A DNA stretch of 64,000 bases. Source: Pontibacter diazotrophicus (GTDB lineage: Bacteria > Bacteroidota > Bacteroidia > Cytophagales > Hymenobacteraceae). The number at the start of each line of letters is the position of its first letter. Position 1 is the stretch's first letter. The notes beneath the pieces were generated by a model, which saw nothing but the letters and a program-made list of their open reading frames with translations, had not been told where the DNA came from and made no database searches. The translations under genes and the position numbers were made by a program. This document shows positions 51,804-61,404 of this stretch, in pieces. The stretch lies in contig NZ_QRGR01000016.1 of the NCBI RefSeq assembly GCF_003367245.1, positions 1 to 64,000 on the forward strand. Direction: 5' to 3'.

Positions 51804-54266
51804 TTACTTAACTGGCTTCTTTTTTGCCGCTGCTTTGGCTGCCGTTGTTTTAGTAGATGCTTTTTTCGCCGGAGCTTTTTTTGCAGTGGCAGCTTTCGCT
51901 TTGGCAGCCGGTTTTTTGGCTGGTGCCTCCGAGTCCGCTTTTTTCTTGAAGCCGCCGCGCCCTTTTTTCTCCGGTGTAGCTTCTGCTAAGTCTAGGCACT
52001 CCTGCAGGGTCAGCTCGCTCGGTTCTTTGCCTTTCGGGATTTTTACGTTCTTCTTGCCCGCTACAATGTAAGGGCCGTAACGGCCATTGAGCACCTGAAT
52101 ATCCGGGTTCTCGTCAAAAGACTTGATGAGTTTTTCGGCATCGGCTTTGCGTTTGGCCTGTATCAGATCAATTGCTTCATCCGCCGTCACAAGCATCGGG
52201 TCGAGCGTTTTTGGCAAGGAGTAGAATTTGCCCTCGTGGCGAATGTACGGTCCGAAGCGGCCAATGGCGGCTGTCATTTCCTTGTCCTCGAAGGTGCCCA
52301 CAATGCGCGGTAGTTTGAATAGGTCCAGCGCGTCTTCCAGCGTCAGGCTTTCTACAAACTGGCCTTTGCGCAGGCTGGCATACACCGGTTTTTCACCAGT
52401 CTCTTCGTTTTCCTCCCCTAACTGCACATAAGGGCCGTAGCGACCAAGCTTCGCCAGGATGGTTTTGCCTGTCGCAGGGTCTGTGCCCAGTTCTCTTGCC
52501 CCGGACACATCTGCCCTGTTGATGCTCTCACTCGATTCAATGCGCTGGTGGAACTTCTGGTAGAACTGGTCCAGCATGGTTTCCCACTGCTGCTGGCCCT
52601 GAGCAATTTCATCAAACTCAGCCTCCACACGTGCGGTAAACGAGTAATCAATAACGTTCGGGAAGTGCTCCACCAGGAAGTCATTCACCACCATGGCCGT
52701 ATCCGTTGGGAAGAGTTTTGCTTTCTCAGCGCCCGTAATCTCCGTTTTGGTCTGTGTGGTAATGTTGTCGCTTTTCAGTGTCAGTACCTGGTATTTGCGC
52801 TCTTTGCCTTCACGGGTATCTTTTTCCACATAGCCGCGCTTCTGTATGGTAGAAATGGTAGGTGCATAGGTAGACGGACGGCCAATGCCCATTTCCTCCA
52901 GCTTCTTCACAAGGCTGGCTTCTGTATAACGTGCGGCAGGGCGGGTGAAGCGCTGTGTGCCCAGCATCTGGCGCAGGCTTATTTCCTGCCCGATGTTCAG
53001 CGGAGGCAGCATACCTTTCACATCCTCGTCAGCACCTTCCTCATCGTCGTCTTTCGATTCAATATATACTTTCAGGAAGCCTTCAAACTTGATCACCTCG
53101 CCAGTAGCCTGCAGTTTCTGGTTTGGCTGCGTAGAAACACCAATTGTTACCGTAGTCTTCTCTATCTGTGCATCCGCCATCTGAGAGGCAATGGCCCGCT
53201 TCCATATCAGTTCGTACAGGCGCTGCTCGTTGCGGTCGCTGCTGGCTATCATCTGCGAGAAATCGGTAGGGCGGATGGCTTCGTGCGCCTCCTGTGCCCC
53301 GGCAGATTTTGTTTTAAAATGGCGTACTTTCACAAACTGCTCTCCGAAGGAACGGTTTATTTCCTTTGTTGCGCCTTGTATGGCCTCCTCCGAAAGGTTC
53401 AGCGAGTCAGTACGCATGTAAGAGATTTTACCGGCCTCGTAGAGGCGCTGCGCCACCGTCATGGTTTGCGCTACCGAAAAGTACAGCTTGCGGCTGGCTT
53501 CCTGCTGCAGGGTAGAGGTGGTAAATGGAGGAGCCGGGCTGCGCTTGAGTGGCTTTTTCTCCAGGTTCTCAATGGTATAATCGGCTCCAACGCATTGCTG
53601 CAGAAAGGCCTGTGCTTCTTGTTCTGTTTTAAACTTAGTAGGAAGCTCCGCCTCCAGCGTTTTGCCCTGCACATCAAAGCTCGCGGTGATACGGAAAGAT
53701 GCCTCCGCCTGGTGGCGCTCAATCTCACGCTCCCGCTCTACCACCAAACGCACTGCCACCGACTGCACACGTCCAGCAGAAAGACCTGTTTTTATCTTCT
53801 TCCAAAGCACAGGAGAGAGCTCAAAGCCTACCAGGCGGTCCAGTATGCGGCGTGCCTGTTGCGCGTTCACCAGGTCCATGTCGATGCCACGCGGTGTGCT
53901 GATAGCGTTGAGGATAGCGCTTTTAGTGATCTCGCGGAACACAATGCGGCGCGTTTTGGCGTCGTTCAGGTTCAGCGCCTCGGTCAGGTGCCACGAAATA
54001 GCCTCCCCCTCGCGGTCATCATCCGATGCCAGCCAAACCATATCCGCTTCTTTTGCCAGCTTACGCAGCTGTGCCACCACCTCTTTTTTGTCACTGGATA
54101 CGACATAGGTCGGCTTAAAGCCGTGCTCGATGTCGATGGCATTATTTCCTTTTGGCAGGTCCCGTACGTGGCCGAAGCTCGACTTTACAGTGAAATCCTT
54201 CCCCAGGTATCCTTCGATTGTCTTTGCCTTTGCAGGCGACTCTACTATAACTAAGTTTTTTGTCAT
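51804..54266 (-). CDS. topA: DNA topoisomerase I
   Basis: 820 residues. Toprim domain VESPAKAKTIEGYLG (8-22) with SDDDREGEA (81-89), catalytic Tyr283 in KISYMRTDS, then the D3/D4 core (PTDFSQMI, GIGRPSTYAPTISTIQKRGYV). It relaxes negative supercoils. The C-terminal part has three repeats of a TopoI-C strand motif (GRYGPYVQLGE, GRFGPYIRHEG, GRYGPYIVAG) in place of zinc fingers, and the last 55 residues are a lysine/alanine/proline tail (KKPAAKAKAATAKKAPAKK) resembling histone H1-like tails, probably for nonspecific DNA binding. A 20-bp palindrome (54284-54303) lies 17 bases upstream of the start codon. Confidence 0.95.
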   Translation of the reverse strand: MTKNLVIVESPAKAKTIEGYLGKDFTVKSSFGHVRDLPKGNNAIDIEHGFKPTYVVSSDKKEVVAQLRKLAKEADMVWLASDDDREGEAISWHLTEALNLNDAKTRRIVFREITKSAILNAISTPRGIDMDLVNAQQARRILDRLVGFELSPVLWKKIKTGLSAGRVQSVAVRLVVEREREIERHQAEASFRITASFDVQGKTLEAELPTKFKTEQEAQAFLQQCVGADYTIENLEKKPLKRSPAPPFTTSTLQQEASRKLYFSVAQTMTVAQRLYEAGKISYMRTDSLNLSEEAIQGATKEINRSFGEQFVKVRHFKTKSAGAQEAHEAIRPTDFSQMIASSDRNEQRLYELIWKRAIASQMADAQIEKTTVTIGVSTQPNQKLQATGEVIKFEGFLKVYIESKDDDEEGADEDVKGMLPPLNIGQEISLRQMLGTQRFTRPAARYTEASLVKKLEEMGIGRPSTYAPTISTIQKRGYVEKDTREGKERKYQVLTLKSDNITTQTKTEITGAEKAKLFPTDTAMVVNDFLVEHFPNVIDYSFTARVEAEFDEIAQGQQQWETMLDQFYQKFHQRIESSESINRADVSGARELGTDPATGKTILAKLGRYGPYVQLGEENEETGEKPVYASLRKGQFVESLTLEDALDLFKLPRIVGTFEDKEMTAAIGRFGPYIRHEGKFYSLPKTLDPMLVTADEAIDLIQAKRKADAEKLIKSFDENPDIQVLNGRYGPYIVAGKKNVKIPKGKEPSELTLQECLDLAEATPEKKGRGGFKKKADSEAPAKKPAAKAKAATAKKAPAKKASTKTTAAKAAAKKKPVK

Positions 54267-54283
54267 GCTTTATATTTACAGGC

Positions 54284-54303
54284 GGGCAAATCCAGATTTG
54301 CCC
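54284..54303. promoter_or_regulatory. palindrome in the topA leader
   Basis: GGGCAAATC and GATTTGCCC flank a 2-base centre, 17 bases upstream of the topA start. A -7-like GAACTTTG (54310-54303) lies next to it on the minus strand, 21 bases from a TTG. Possible operator. Confidence 0.4.
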
Positions 54304-54429
54304 AAAGTTCAGTCTTTTTTTTTAACAATTACAACCTCATCCGTAGAACATAGGTTTAACAAGGAGCTAAAAAGCCCGATTTTATTTATATTCAGTTATC
54401 TTTAGCCTATACGGTCACTTCAATTTTAT

Positions 54430-54924
54430 ATGCAACGAACATTACTCATTTGCCGCCATGCAGAGGCGTATGACCCTTATCCGCTGCAGCCAGACTTTGA
54501 GCGGGAGCTTACGCAGCACGGCCTGCACCAGGCGAACCAGACAGGTAAATGGCTGCGCGAAAATTTCGTGAAAATTGACTGCCTGCTGTCCAGCCCCGCC
54601 CCGCGTGCCGGCCTTACGGCACGTACTATTGCCGCCCGTTTATACTTCGACGAGGAAGATATCACTTATAATCCGGATTTGTACAATGCGCGGGAGTCAC
54701 AGCTGCTGAAAAGTATAGGTGAGCTGCCTGGTCATGTGAAGCAGGTGTTGCTGGTGGGCCACAACCCTGGCATCACAAAACTGATTCGTGACCTTACCAA
54801 TCAGCAGGTTAGTTACCTGGAGCCTTCTAATGTAGTGGCAGTCGCCCTGCCTCTTGCGAAATGGGAGGACGTTCACCTCCACACCGGCGTAGTGCTGAAC
54901 CACAACATGGAGCAGGTGCTGTAG
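54430..54924 (+). CDS. SixA-like histidine phosphatase
   Basis: 164 residues with the phosphoglycerate-mutase/histidine-phosphatase signature RHAEAYDP (phospho-accepting His10), a second catalytic LVGHNPGITKL (His111), SSPAPRAGLTARTIAARL (phosphate-pocket Arg), and no N-terminal signal. SixA in E. coli removes phosphate from a His phosphotransfer domain. Located 99 bases before parA on the same strand and 1 kb before the chemosensory genes; a link to CheA phosphorelay is possible but not shown. Confidence 0.85.
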   Translation: MQRTLLICRHAEAYDPYPLQPDFERELTQHGLHQANQTGKWLRENFVKIDCLLSSPAPRAGLTARTIAARLYFDEEDITYNPDLYNARESQLLKSIGELPGHVKQVLLVGHNPGITKLIRDLTNQQVSYLEPSNVVAVALPLAKWEDVHLHTGVVLNHNMEQVL

Positions 54925-55023
54925 TTGTGCTTTTCCTTTATTATTTCAGAGTGATAGAGAAATTTGATAGTTTAGGGGCATGGCATGTGCTGCGATAGCT
55001 GCATATACCCTAAGAAAATAACT

Positions 55024-55773
55024 ATGGCAAAAACAAAGGTAGTGGCCGTTATCAACCAGAAAGGCGGCACTGGCAAAACAACGACAACCATCAACCTGGG
55101 CAGCGCGCTGAGCAAATCAGGCAAAAAAGTGCTGTTGCTTGACCTCGACCCGCAAAGTAACCTGTCTTATTCACTGGCGGTTGCCAGCCCCGATGCTACC
55201 CTCGCAGAAGTTTTCCTTGGCAACAAAAGTGTGAATGAAGTTATCGTGGAGAAGGACGGTCTCTGGATAGTGCCGGGCTCTAACGAACTCGTGGATATTG
55301 AGATCTCACTTGTGACGCAGCCGGAGCGGGAGAAGTTTCTGAAGAACATACTGGCAGAAGTGAAGGGCTTTGATTACGTGCTGATAGACTGCCCGCCGTC
55401 ACTTTCCGTGCTGACACTGAACGCACTCACAGCGGCTCAGGAGGTGCTCATTCCTTTGCAAATGGAGGTGCTCACGCTGCAGGGCCTCGACCAGATAATG
55501 AATACGGTGGAGAAAGTGAGAAAAACGCTGAACCCCAAACTAAGCATAAGAGGCATCGTAGTGGTGATGTTTGATGTGCGCCGCAAGCTAAGCCAGGAGG
55601 TGCTGGAGTACCTGCAGGAGAATGTAAAGGAGAAGATCTTCAAAAATCATATCCGGTTAAATGTGAAGCTGGCAGAGGCACCCTCCTTCGGGAAGAGCGT
55701 GCTGAGTTATGACGCATCCTCTAACGGGGCAAAAGACTATCAGGCACTGGCAGCAGAATTCATGGAAGAATAA
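55024..55773 (+). CDS. ParA-family ATPase
   Basis: 249 residues from the ATG at 55024. The deviant Walker A KGGTGKTTT (with signature Lys) at about 12-20, the Walker A' / B segments LLDLDPQSNLSYSL and YVLIDCPPSLSVLT are all present. ParA proteins bind ATP and DNA and position plasmids, chromosomes or protein clusters. No ParB gene follows; the next genes are the soluble poly-HAMP receptor and Che proteins, so by analogy with PpfA/ParC that place chemoreceptor clusters, this may position the array (inference). 159 bases separate it from the receptor gene. Confidence 0.9.
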   Translation: MAKTKVVAVINQKGGTGKTTTTINLGSALSKSGKKVLLLDLDPQSNLSYSLAVASPDATLAEVFLGNKSVNEVIVEKDGLWIVPGSNELVDIEISLVTQPEREKFLKNILAEVKGFDYVLIDCPPSLSVLTLNALTAAQEVLIPLQMEVLTLQGLDQIMNTVEKVRKTLNPKLSIRGIVVVMFDVRRKLSQEVLEYLQENVKEKIFKNHIRLNVKLAEAPSFGKSVLSYDASSNGAKDYQALAAEFMEE

Positions 55774-55932
55774 TGCATGAATCAATAAAAATGCCTGATT
55801 TTATTCGTCATCTTTTTTCGTTAAATTGCACTTCAATTCAAAATTCCTCTGCGTTAGAAGAACACAAGCTACAGGCCTGAGGCCGGCTTAATGCAGAACG
55901 AGTGAAACGATACCCATTCCAATCAAACGAAT

Positions 55933-58900
55933 ATGGCCTTAGGTAAAAACTTGAAGTTGAGCAAAGAAAAGCTCATCAGTGATGTGGAAGCCAGAGAAGA
56001 GAAGAACCCTGCTCCAAAAGCAAGCGGAGAAAACGGCAAACTGGCCAAACCAGCGCCAGATGCGCCGGCTAAACCTGCCGCTGCCCCTGCCAAAGCACAG
56101 GCAGCTGGCAAGCCTGCCACGGCTACAGTGCCGGGCAGTGCAAGTCCTAATGGAACCAAAGGCGATAAAAACGGCGCAAAAGCAAAAGGAGATAGTTCTC
56201 AGCAGGCTAAGCTGGCAAAACTGGCGAATAACCCGGAGTACATCAGCGAGCAGCTGAACAATGTGCTCTATGCCCTCGATGCATTTAAGAAAGGAGATAT
56301 TTCTGTTCGCCTGACAAAGCAGAACGACGACCTGTTCGCCGAAATCGCCGAAGCCTACAACTCCATGGTGGAGATGATAGGTGGGGTAGGTGGTGAAGTG
56401 TCGCGTATCTCGAAGGTTGCGGGTGTGGAAGGAAACCTAAAGGCCCGTGCCTCCGCCGAGAACGCCTCCGGTTTCTGGAAAGACATGATTAACAACATCA
56501 ACGGTCTGGTAGATTCCATTGCGGTGCCGGTACTGGAGGTAGGCAAGGTATTGAAAAACATCTCCAGAGGTAACCTCGACGAGACATTCCAAATCCCGGT
56601 TTCCGGTGACTTTAAGGTGATGGCCGAAACCATCAACCGCACCATCGACAACCTGAACCTGTTTGCAGGGGAAGTAACCCGTGTAGCGCTCGAAGTGGGT
56701 ACCGAGGGCAAGCTGGGTGGCCAGGCTTCTGTGCCGAACGTGGCGGGTATCTGGAAAGATCTGACTGATAATGTAAATGTAATGGCCTCGAACCTGACAG
56801 CACAGGTACGGGATATAGCCAACGTGGCCACCGCCGTTGCAAAAGGTAACCTGACGCAAAAGGTGTCGGTGGATGTGCGCGGGGAGTTTGCCCAGCTGAA
56901 GGACAACGTGAACCAGATGGTGGACTCGCTCAACGTGTTTGCTGACGAGGTAACCCGTGTGGCCCGTGAAGTGGGTACCGAAGGTAAGCTGGGCGGCCAG
57001 GCGAAAGTGCCGAACGTAGGCGGAACCTGGAAAGACCTGACCGACAATGTAAACACCATGGCCAGCAACCTGACCTCGCAGGTACGGGATATTGCCAATG
57101 TAGCCACTGCCGTGGCCAAAGGCGATTTGACCCAGAAGGTAACGGTGAATGTAAAGGGCGAGATAGCCGACCTGAAGGACATCATCAACCAGATGGTGGA
57201 GTCGCTGAACGTGTTTGCCGGTGAGGTAACCCGCGTGACGCGTGAAGTAGGTACCGAAGGTAAACTGGGCGGTCAGGCCAACGTGCCGCGTGTCGGCGGG
57301 GTATGGAAGGAGTTGACGGACAACGTGAACACCATGACCAGCAACCTTACCTTCCAGATGCGCGATATTGCGAACGTAGCAACTGCGGTGGCGAAAGGCG
57401 ATCTGAGCCAGAAGATCACTGTGGATGTGAAAGGCGAGATTGCGCAGCTAAAAGACATCTTAAATGAAATGGTAGACCAGCTGAACGTGTTTGGCGCGGA
57501 AGTAACCCGTGTGGCGCGTGAGGTGGGAACCGAAGGTATATTAGGAGGCCAGGCAAATGTGCCTCGCGTAGCGGGTATCTGGAAAGACCTGGCTGACAAT
57601 GTAAACACCATGGCCAGCAACCTGACCTCTCAGGTGCGGGACATCGCCAACGTGGCGACTGCGGTGGCCAAAGGTGATTTGAGCCAGAAAATCACGGTAA
57701 ACGTGAAGGGCGAGATGGCGGAGCTGAAGGTGAATGTGAACCAGATGGTGGATTCCCTGAACGTATTTGCCGATGAGGTAACCAGAGTGGCCCGTGAGGT
57801 GGGTACGGAGGGCAAGCTAGGCGGCCAGGCCAATGTGCCGAAAGTAGGCGGTACCTGGAAAGACCTGACAGAGAATGTAAACACCATGGCCAGTAACCTG
57901 ACCTCCCAGGTACGCGACATTGCCAACGTGGCGACTGCGGTGGCCAAAGGCGACCTGACCCAGAAGGTGTCAGTGGATGTGAAAGGGGAACTGGGAGAAT
58001 TGAAAGAGAACATCAATCAGATGGTGGACTCACTCAACATATTCGGTGACGAGGTAACCCGCGTGGCCCGTGAGGTGGGTACAGAGGGTAAACTGGGTGG
58101 CCAGGCCAATGTGCCGAACGTAGGCGGAACCTGGAAAGACCTGACAGACAACGTGAACTCGATGGCCAGCAACCTGACCTCTCAGGTGCGGGATATTGCC
58201 AAAGTAGCAACTGCCGTAGCGAAAGGTGACTTAACCCAGAAGGTATCAGTAGAAGCCCGTGGCGAGATTCTGGACCTGAAGGAGAACCTGAACCAGATGG
58301 TGGACTCGCTCAACGTGTTTGCTGATGAGGTAACCCGAGTGGCCCGTGAAGTGGGTACCGAAGGTAAGCTGGGCGGCCAGGCCAACGTGCCGAAGGTACG
58401 GGGCACCTGGAAAGAGCTAACAGACAATGTAAACACCATGGCCTCGAACCTGACTTCTCAGGTGCGCGACATCGCCAAAGTATCCACCGCCGTAGCGAAA
58501 GGTGACCTGACGCAGAAAGTGTCGGTGGATGTGAAGGGAGAGATGGCTGAGCTGAAGGAGAACATCAACCGTATGGTGGATTCCCTGAACATATTTGCCG
58601 GTGAGGTAACCCGCGTAGCCCTTGAAGTGGGTACCGAAGGTAAACTGGGCGGCCAGGCCAACGTGCCGAACGTGGCCGGCGTCTGGAAGGACCTGACCGA
58701 TAATGTAAACACCATGGCCAGCAACCTGACAATACAGGTGCGTGGCATTGTGCAGGTAGTAACGGCCGTATCAAAAGGTGACCTGACCAGAAAGCTGACA
58801 CTGGAAGCCAAAGGAGAGGTGGCCGATCTGGCAGAAACGATTAACACCATGGTGGTGGACCTGAACCGCCTGGCAGGTGAGGTAAGCCGTGTGGCCAGGG

Positions 58901-60228
58901 TAGCCGGTGTGGAAGGAAAACTGACAGAACGCGCCACCCTGCAAGGTGTGGGCGGTAGTTGGAAAGAACTCGTAGACACGGTGAACGACCTGCTGGAGTC
59001 CATTGTAACGCCTATGCTGGATGTGTCTCGCGTGGTACGCGCTATCTCCGAAGGAGACCTGACGCAGAAAGTGGAGGTACAGACAGCCGGTGATATCCTG
59101 GATACAGCCAATGCCCTGAACTTAGCGGTAGACAACCTGAATACCCTGCTGGGCGAAATCAATGATTCGTCGCTGGTAGTAGGAAGCTCTTCTGAGGAGA
59201 TGGCAGGCAAAGGGCTGGAAATGAACAAGGTGACATTGGATGTGGCCCTTGCCATGCAACAAATGGCGGAAGGTGCCCAGAACCAGGCCCTCAAAACCGA
59301 CCAGGCCTTCAAACTGATCGAAGAGATCATGAAGACGACAAAAGACACCGCCAACAGAGCAGAGGTTGTAAACAAGTCGGCTTTACTTGGTGAAGAAAGC
59401 TCTCAGATAGGTTTGAAGACGGTGGCCGAAGTGGTGAAGAACATGGAAGAAATCTCCAGCTCTGCTGCCCTGACAGCTAAAACAATTGAAGTATTGAGCA
59501 CCCGTTCTCAGGAAATATCCAAATCACTCGGAGTAATTACGGACATTGCAGCGCAGACAAACCTGCTTGCCCTGAATGCTGCCATAGAGGCGGCACGGGC
59601 TGGCGATGCAGGCCGTGGTTTTGCCGTGGTTGCCGAAGAAATAAGGAAGCTGGCCGAAGGCTCACGCAAATCTGCCAGCGAAATTGCAACCTTGGTAGAA
59701 GATGTAAAAAAAGATACAGCCTCGGCTGCTACCGCCATCTCTACCATGGAGGGCAGGGTGTCGAAAGGAAAGAATGCCACTTTTGAGGCGTCCGGCGCTT
59801 TTAAAAACATTGCCGCCTCCAGTGGCGAAACACTGCGCACTGCCCAGGATATCTTAACGGCAACGGAAATACAGAAGTCTTCTATCGGGGACGTGGTGAA
59901 GTATGTGGAGGAAGTGGTAGCCATTGCCGAACAGACAGCCTCCGGTACGCAGCAGGTAGCTAGCACAGCTAAACAACTGTCAGGCTCCATGCAGGAACTT
60001 ACCTCCTCATCTCAGAACCTGAACGACATTGCCGCGGATCTTCAGATTAGTATTTCTGCCTTCAAGCTAGTAGATGGCAACCTAGTGTTCAACAGTGGCA
60101 AGGTCCGCCGCCTGACTTCTATACCTGTGCCGCAAAAAATTGAGAAAGCTACTACCGGCAATAACAGGCTGGCAATAGGTTCCAGAAAAAGTGGGCTTGG
60201 TAATTCAGGAGAAAAAAGAACGAAGTAA
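55933..60228 (+). CDS. soluble poly-HAMP methyl-accepting chemotaxis-type receptor
   Basis: 1431 residues with no signal peptide or membrane segment. Residues 1-95 are a low-complexity Ala/Pro/Lys region. Residues about 100-1085 are a chain of HAMP units: eight near-identical 92-residue repeats ([15 protein letters not shown]..., then [19 protein letters not shown]), flanked by more diverged first and last units ([22 protein letters not shown]). Sequence style matches HAMP arrays of fungal group III histidine kinases (Nik1/Bos1). The C-terminal signalling hairpin has the tip [33 protein letters not shown] near residue 1215. No methylesterase-docking pentapeptide seen. The stop overlaps the cheW start by one base. 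Confidence 0.93.
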   Translation: MALGKNLKLSKEKLISDVEAREEKNPAPKASGENGKLAKPAPDAPAKPAAAPAKAQAAGKPATATVPGSASPNGTKGDKNGAKAKGDSSQQAKLAKLANNPEYISEQLNNVLYALDAFKKGDISVRLTKQNDDLFAEIAEAYNSMVEMIGGVGGEVSRISKVAGVEGNLKARASAENASGFWKDMINNINGLVDSIAVPVLEVGKVLKNISRGNLDETFQIPVSGDFKVMAETINRTIDNLNLFAGEVTRVALEVGTEGKLGGQASVPNVAGIWKDLTDNVNVMASNLTAQVRDIANVATAVAKGNLTQKVSVDVRGEFAQLKDNVNQMVDSLNVFADEVTRVAREVGTEGKLGGQAKVPNVGGTWKDLTDNVNTMASNLTSQVRDIANVATAVAKGDLTQKVTVNVKGEIADLKDIINQMVESLNVFAGEVTRVTREVGTEGKLGGQANVPRVGGVWKELTDNVNTMTSNLTFQMRDIANVATAVAKGDLSQKITVDVKGEIAQLKDILNEMVDQLNVFGAEVTRVAREVGTEGILGGQANVPRVAGIWKDLADNVNTMASNLTSQVRDIANVATAVAKGDLSQKITVNVKGEMAELKVNVNQMVDSLNVFADEVTRVAREVGTEGKLGGQANVPKVGGTWKDLTENVNTMASNLTSQVRDIANVATAVAKGDLTQKVSVDVKGELGELKENINQMVDSLNIFGDEVTRVAREVGTEGKLGGQANVPNVGGTWKDLTDNVNSMASNLTSQVRDIAKVATAVAKGDLTQKVSVEARGEILDLKENLNQMVDSLNVFADEVTRVAREVGTEGKLGGQANVPKVRGTWKELTDNVNTMASNLTSQVRDIAKVSTAVAKGDLTQKVSVDVKGEMAELKENINRMVDSLNIFAGEVTRVALEVGTEGKLGGQANVPNVAGVWKDLTDNVNTMASNLTIQVRGIVQVVTAVSKGDLTRKLTLEAKGEVADLAETINTMVVDLNRLAGEVSRVARVAGVEGKLTERATLQGVGGSWKELVDTVNDLLESIVTPMLDVSRVVRAISEGDLTQKVEVQTAGDILDTANALNLAVDNLNTLLGEINDSSLVVGSSSEEMAGKGLEMNKVTLDVALAMQQMAEGAQNQALKTDQAFKLIEEIMKTTKDTANRAEVVNKSALLGEESSQIGLKTVAEVVKNMEEISSSAALTAKTIEVLSTRSQEISKSLGVITDIAAQTNLLALNAAIEAARAGDAGRGFAVVAEEIRKLAEGSRKSASEIATLVEDVKKDTASAATAISTMEGRVSKGKNATFEASGAFKNIAASSGETLRTAQDILTATEIQKSSIGDVVKYVEEVVAIAEQTASGTQQVASTAKQLSGSMQELTSSSQNLNDIAADLQISISAFKLVDGNLVFNSGKVRRLTSIPVPQKIEKATTGNNRLAIGSRKSGLGNSGEKRTK
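56425..59150 (+). repeat. 276-bp tandem coding repeats (HAMP array)
   Basis: The GTACCGAAGG-like anchor recurs every 276 bases: 56701, 56977, 57253, 57529, 57805, 58081, 58357, 58633. Repeats are very similar in DNA as well as protein, so units could be gained or lost by recombination. Confidence 0.9.
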
Positions 60229-60806
60229 TGGCCAAGCAAACTGAAACCGCTGATAAGCCGGCAGAAAACGGCAGAGCCGCTGCAACGGATACGCCTGCTG
60301 CAGAAAGCAAGAAAGCAGCTGAGCCACAGCCCGTGAAGGAGGAAATGGTGCATCTTATCGTGTTCAAGCTTGGCGCGGAATATTACGCTATTAAGATTGA
60401 GCAGGTGAAAGAGGTAACCATTACGCCTGCCACCACCCGCATGCCCCGAACACCGCACTTTGTGAAAGGAGTAGCGAACATTCGCGGGGATATTATCGCT
60501 ATTATTGACCTGGAGGATCGCTTCAACATCAGGCCTGCGCCATTACCGGACGGGCTGAACCCTGACCTGACGTATACCCTCGTGATAGAGGCGAAGGATT
60601 ATAGTATTGGCGTGGTAGTAAAAGAAATGCCACAGTCGTTGAACCTGCCGATGTCGAAAATTGACAAGGCGCCTTCTTTTCTGCAGGATGTAAATATCAG
60701 CGAAAACTTTATAGAAGGACTAGCCAGAACAGGCGATCGCCTGATCATTGTACTGGACATGCATAAAATACTGACACAGGACGAGGTCAGGGAACTTCCC
60801 GGATAA
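60228..60806 (+). CDS. cheW: CheW adaptor protein
   Basis: 192 residues: an Ala/Glu/Lys-rich N-terminal tail of about 40 residues, then the CheW domain (VHLIVFKLGAEYYAIKIEQVKEVTI, FVKGVANIRGDIIAIIDLEDRF, ENFIEGLARTGDRLIIVLDMHKIL). It couples receptor to CheA. Start codon overlaps the receptor gene's stop by one base (TAATG). The extended charged N-terminus is unusual for CheW and resembles the receptor's N-terminal region in composition. Confidence 0.93.
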   Translation: MAKQTETADKPAENGRAAATDTPAAESKKAAEPQPVKEEMVHLIVFKLGAEYYAIKIEQVKEVTITPATTRMPRTPHFVKGVANIRGDIIAIIDLEDRFNIRPAPLPDGLNPDLTYTLVIEAKDYSIGVVVKEMPQSLNLPMSKIDKAPSFLQDVNISENFIEGLARTGDRLIIVLDMHKILTQDEVRELPG

Positions 60807-60844
60807 GGGAAGCATAATTTAAATAACCTATACTTGGATTAAGT

Positions 60845-61210
60845 ATGAAAAGAATATTGATAGTAGATGACTCCTTCTATATGCGCACCTTGTTGAAAAA
60901 CATGCTGTCGGATGCGGGTTACGAGGTAGTAGGGGAAGCTCCCAACGGACAGACAGCGCTGGAACTGGCGAAGGAAACAAAGCCTGACCTGATCACGCTG
61001 GATGTTATTCTGCCAGACAACACTGGCCTGGATGTGCTGAAAGGAATAAAAGCAGAACAGCCTGACATGAAGGTAATCATTGTGAGTGCTGTAGGGCAGG
61101 AGGTAATCGTGAATGAGGCGATGGAGTATGGGGCAAAATCTTATATCGTGAAGCCGTTTTCAGAAGAAAAAGTGCTGGAAGTGGTGAGCAAGGTTCTGGC
61201 GGAAGACTAA
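60845..61210 (+). CDS. cheY: CheY-like response regulator
   Basis: 121 residues, receiver domain alone: acidic pair Asp8/Asp9 (IVDDS), phospho-accepting Asp53 (LDVILPDNTG), Ser81, Lys103 (VKPF). No output domain, so it acts by binding a partner. Target unknown; no flagellar motor genes are visible here. 38 bases after cheW. Confidence 0.93.
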   Translation: MKRILIVDDSFYMRTLLKNMLSDAGYEVVGEAPNGQTALELAKETKPDLITLDVILPDNTGLDVLKGIKAEQPDMKVIIVSAVGQEVIVNEAMEYGAKSYIVKPFSEEKVLEVVSKVLAED

Positions 61211-61404
61211 CAGCCTGACATCACCCTCAGGTCTGAGAAAACCTTGCAGGGGATAGCCATGCATTGGAAAACACACCTTGCATTTCGCTTTTTGCCGGTT
61301 CGCTGGTAAAGCAGGCGGTAAAGGGCACAAGGCCACCTATCTGAGCGTATGCCCGGGGAGGTGTGCGGCAGACAGTATCAGGTCAGCGCAACTGACAGCT
61401 TAAA

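Noticed and set aside
52548..54254. 568-codon open frame on the plus strand opposite topA
   Set aside because: Antisense to a complete topA with all motifs; composition (runs of Cys/His/Arg/Leu) is that of a shadow frame.
56425..59150. Regular 276-bp spaced repeats as a possible CRISPR or satellite
   Set aside because: Repeats are entirely coding, in frame, and form HAMP domains.
58458..59375. 305-codon minus-strand frame opposite the poly-HAMP gene
   Set aside because: Ser/Thr-rich shadow that repeats with the 276-bp period, as expected for the complement of repeats.
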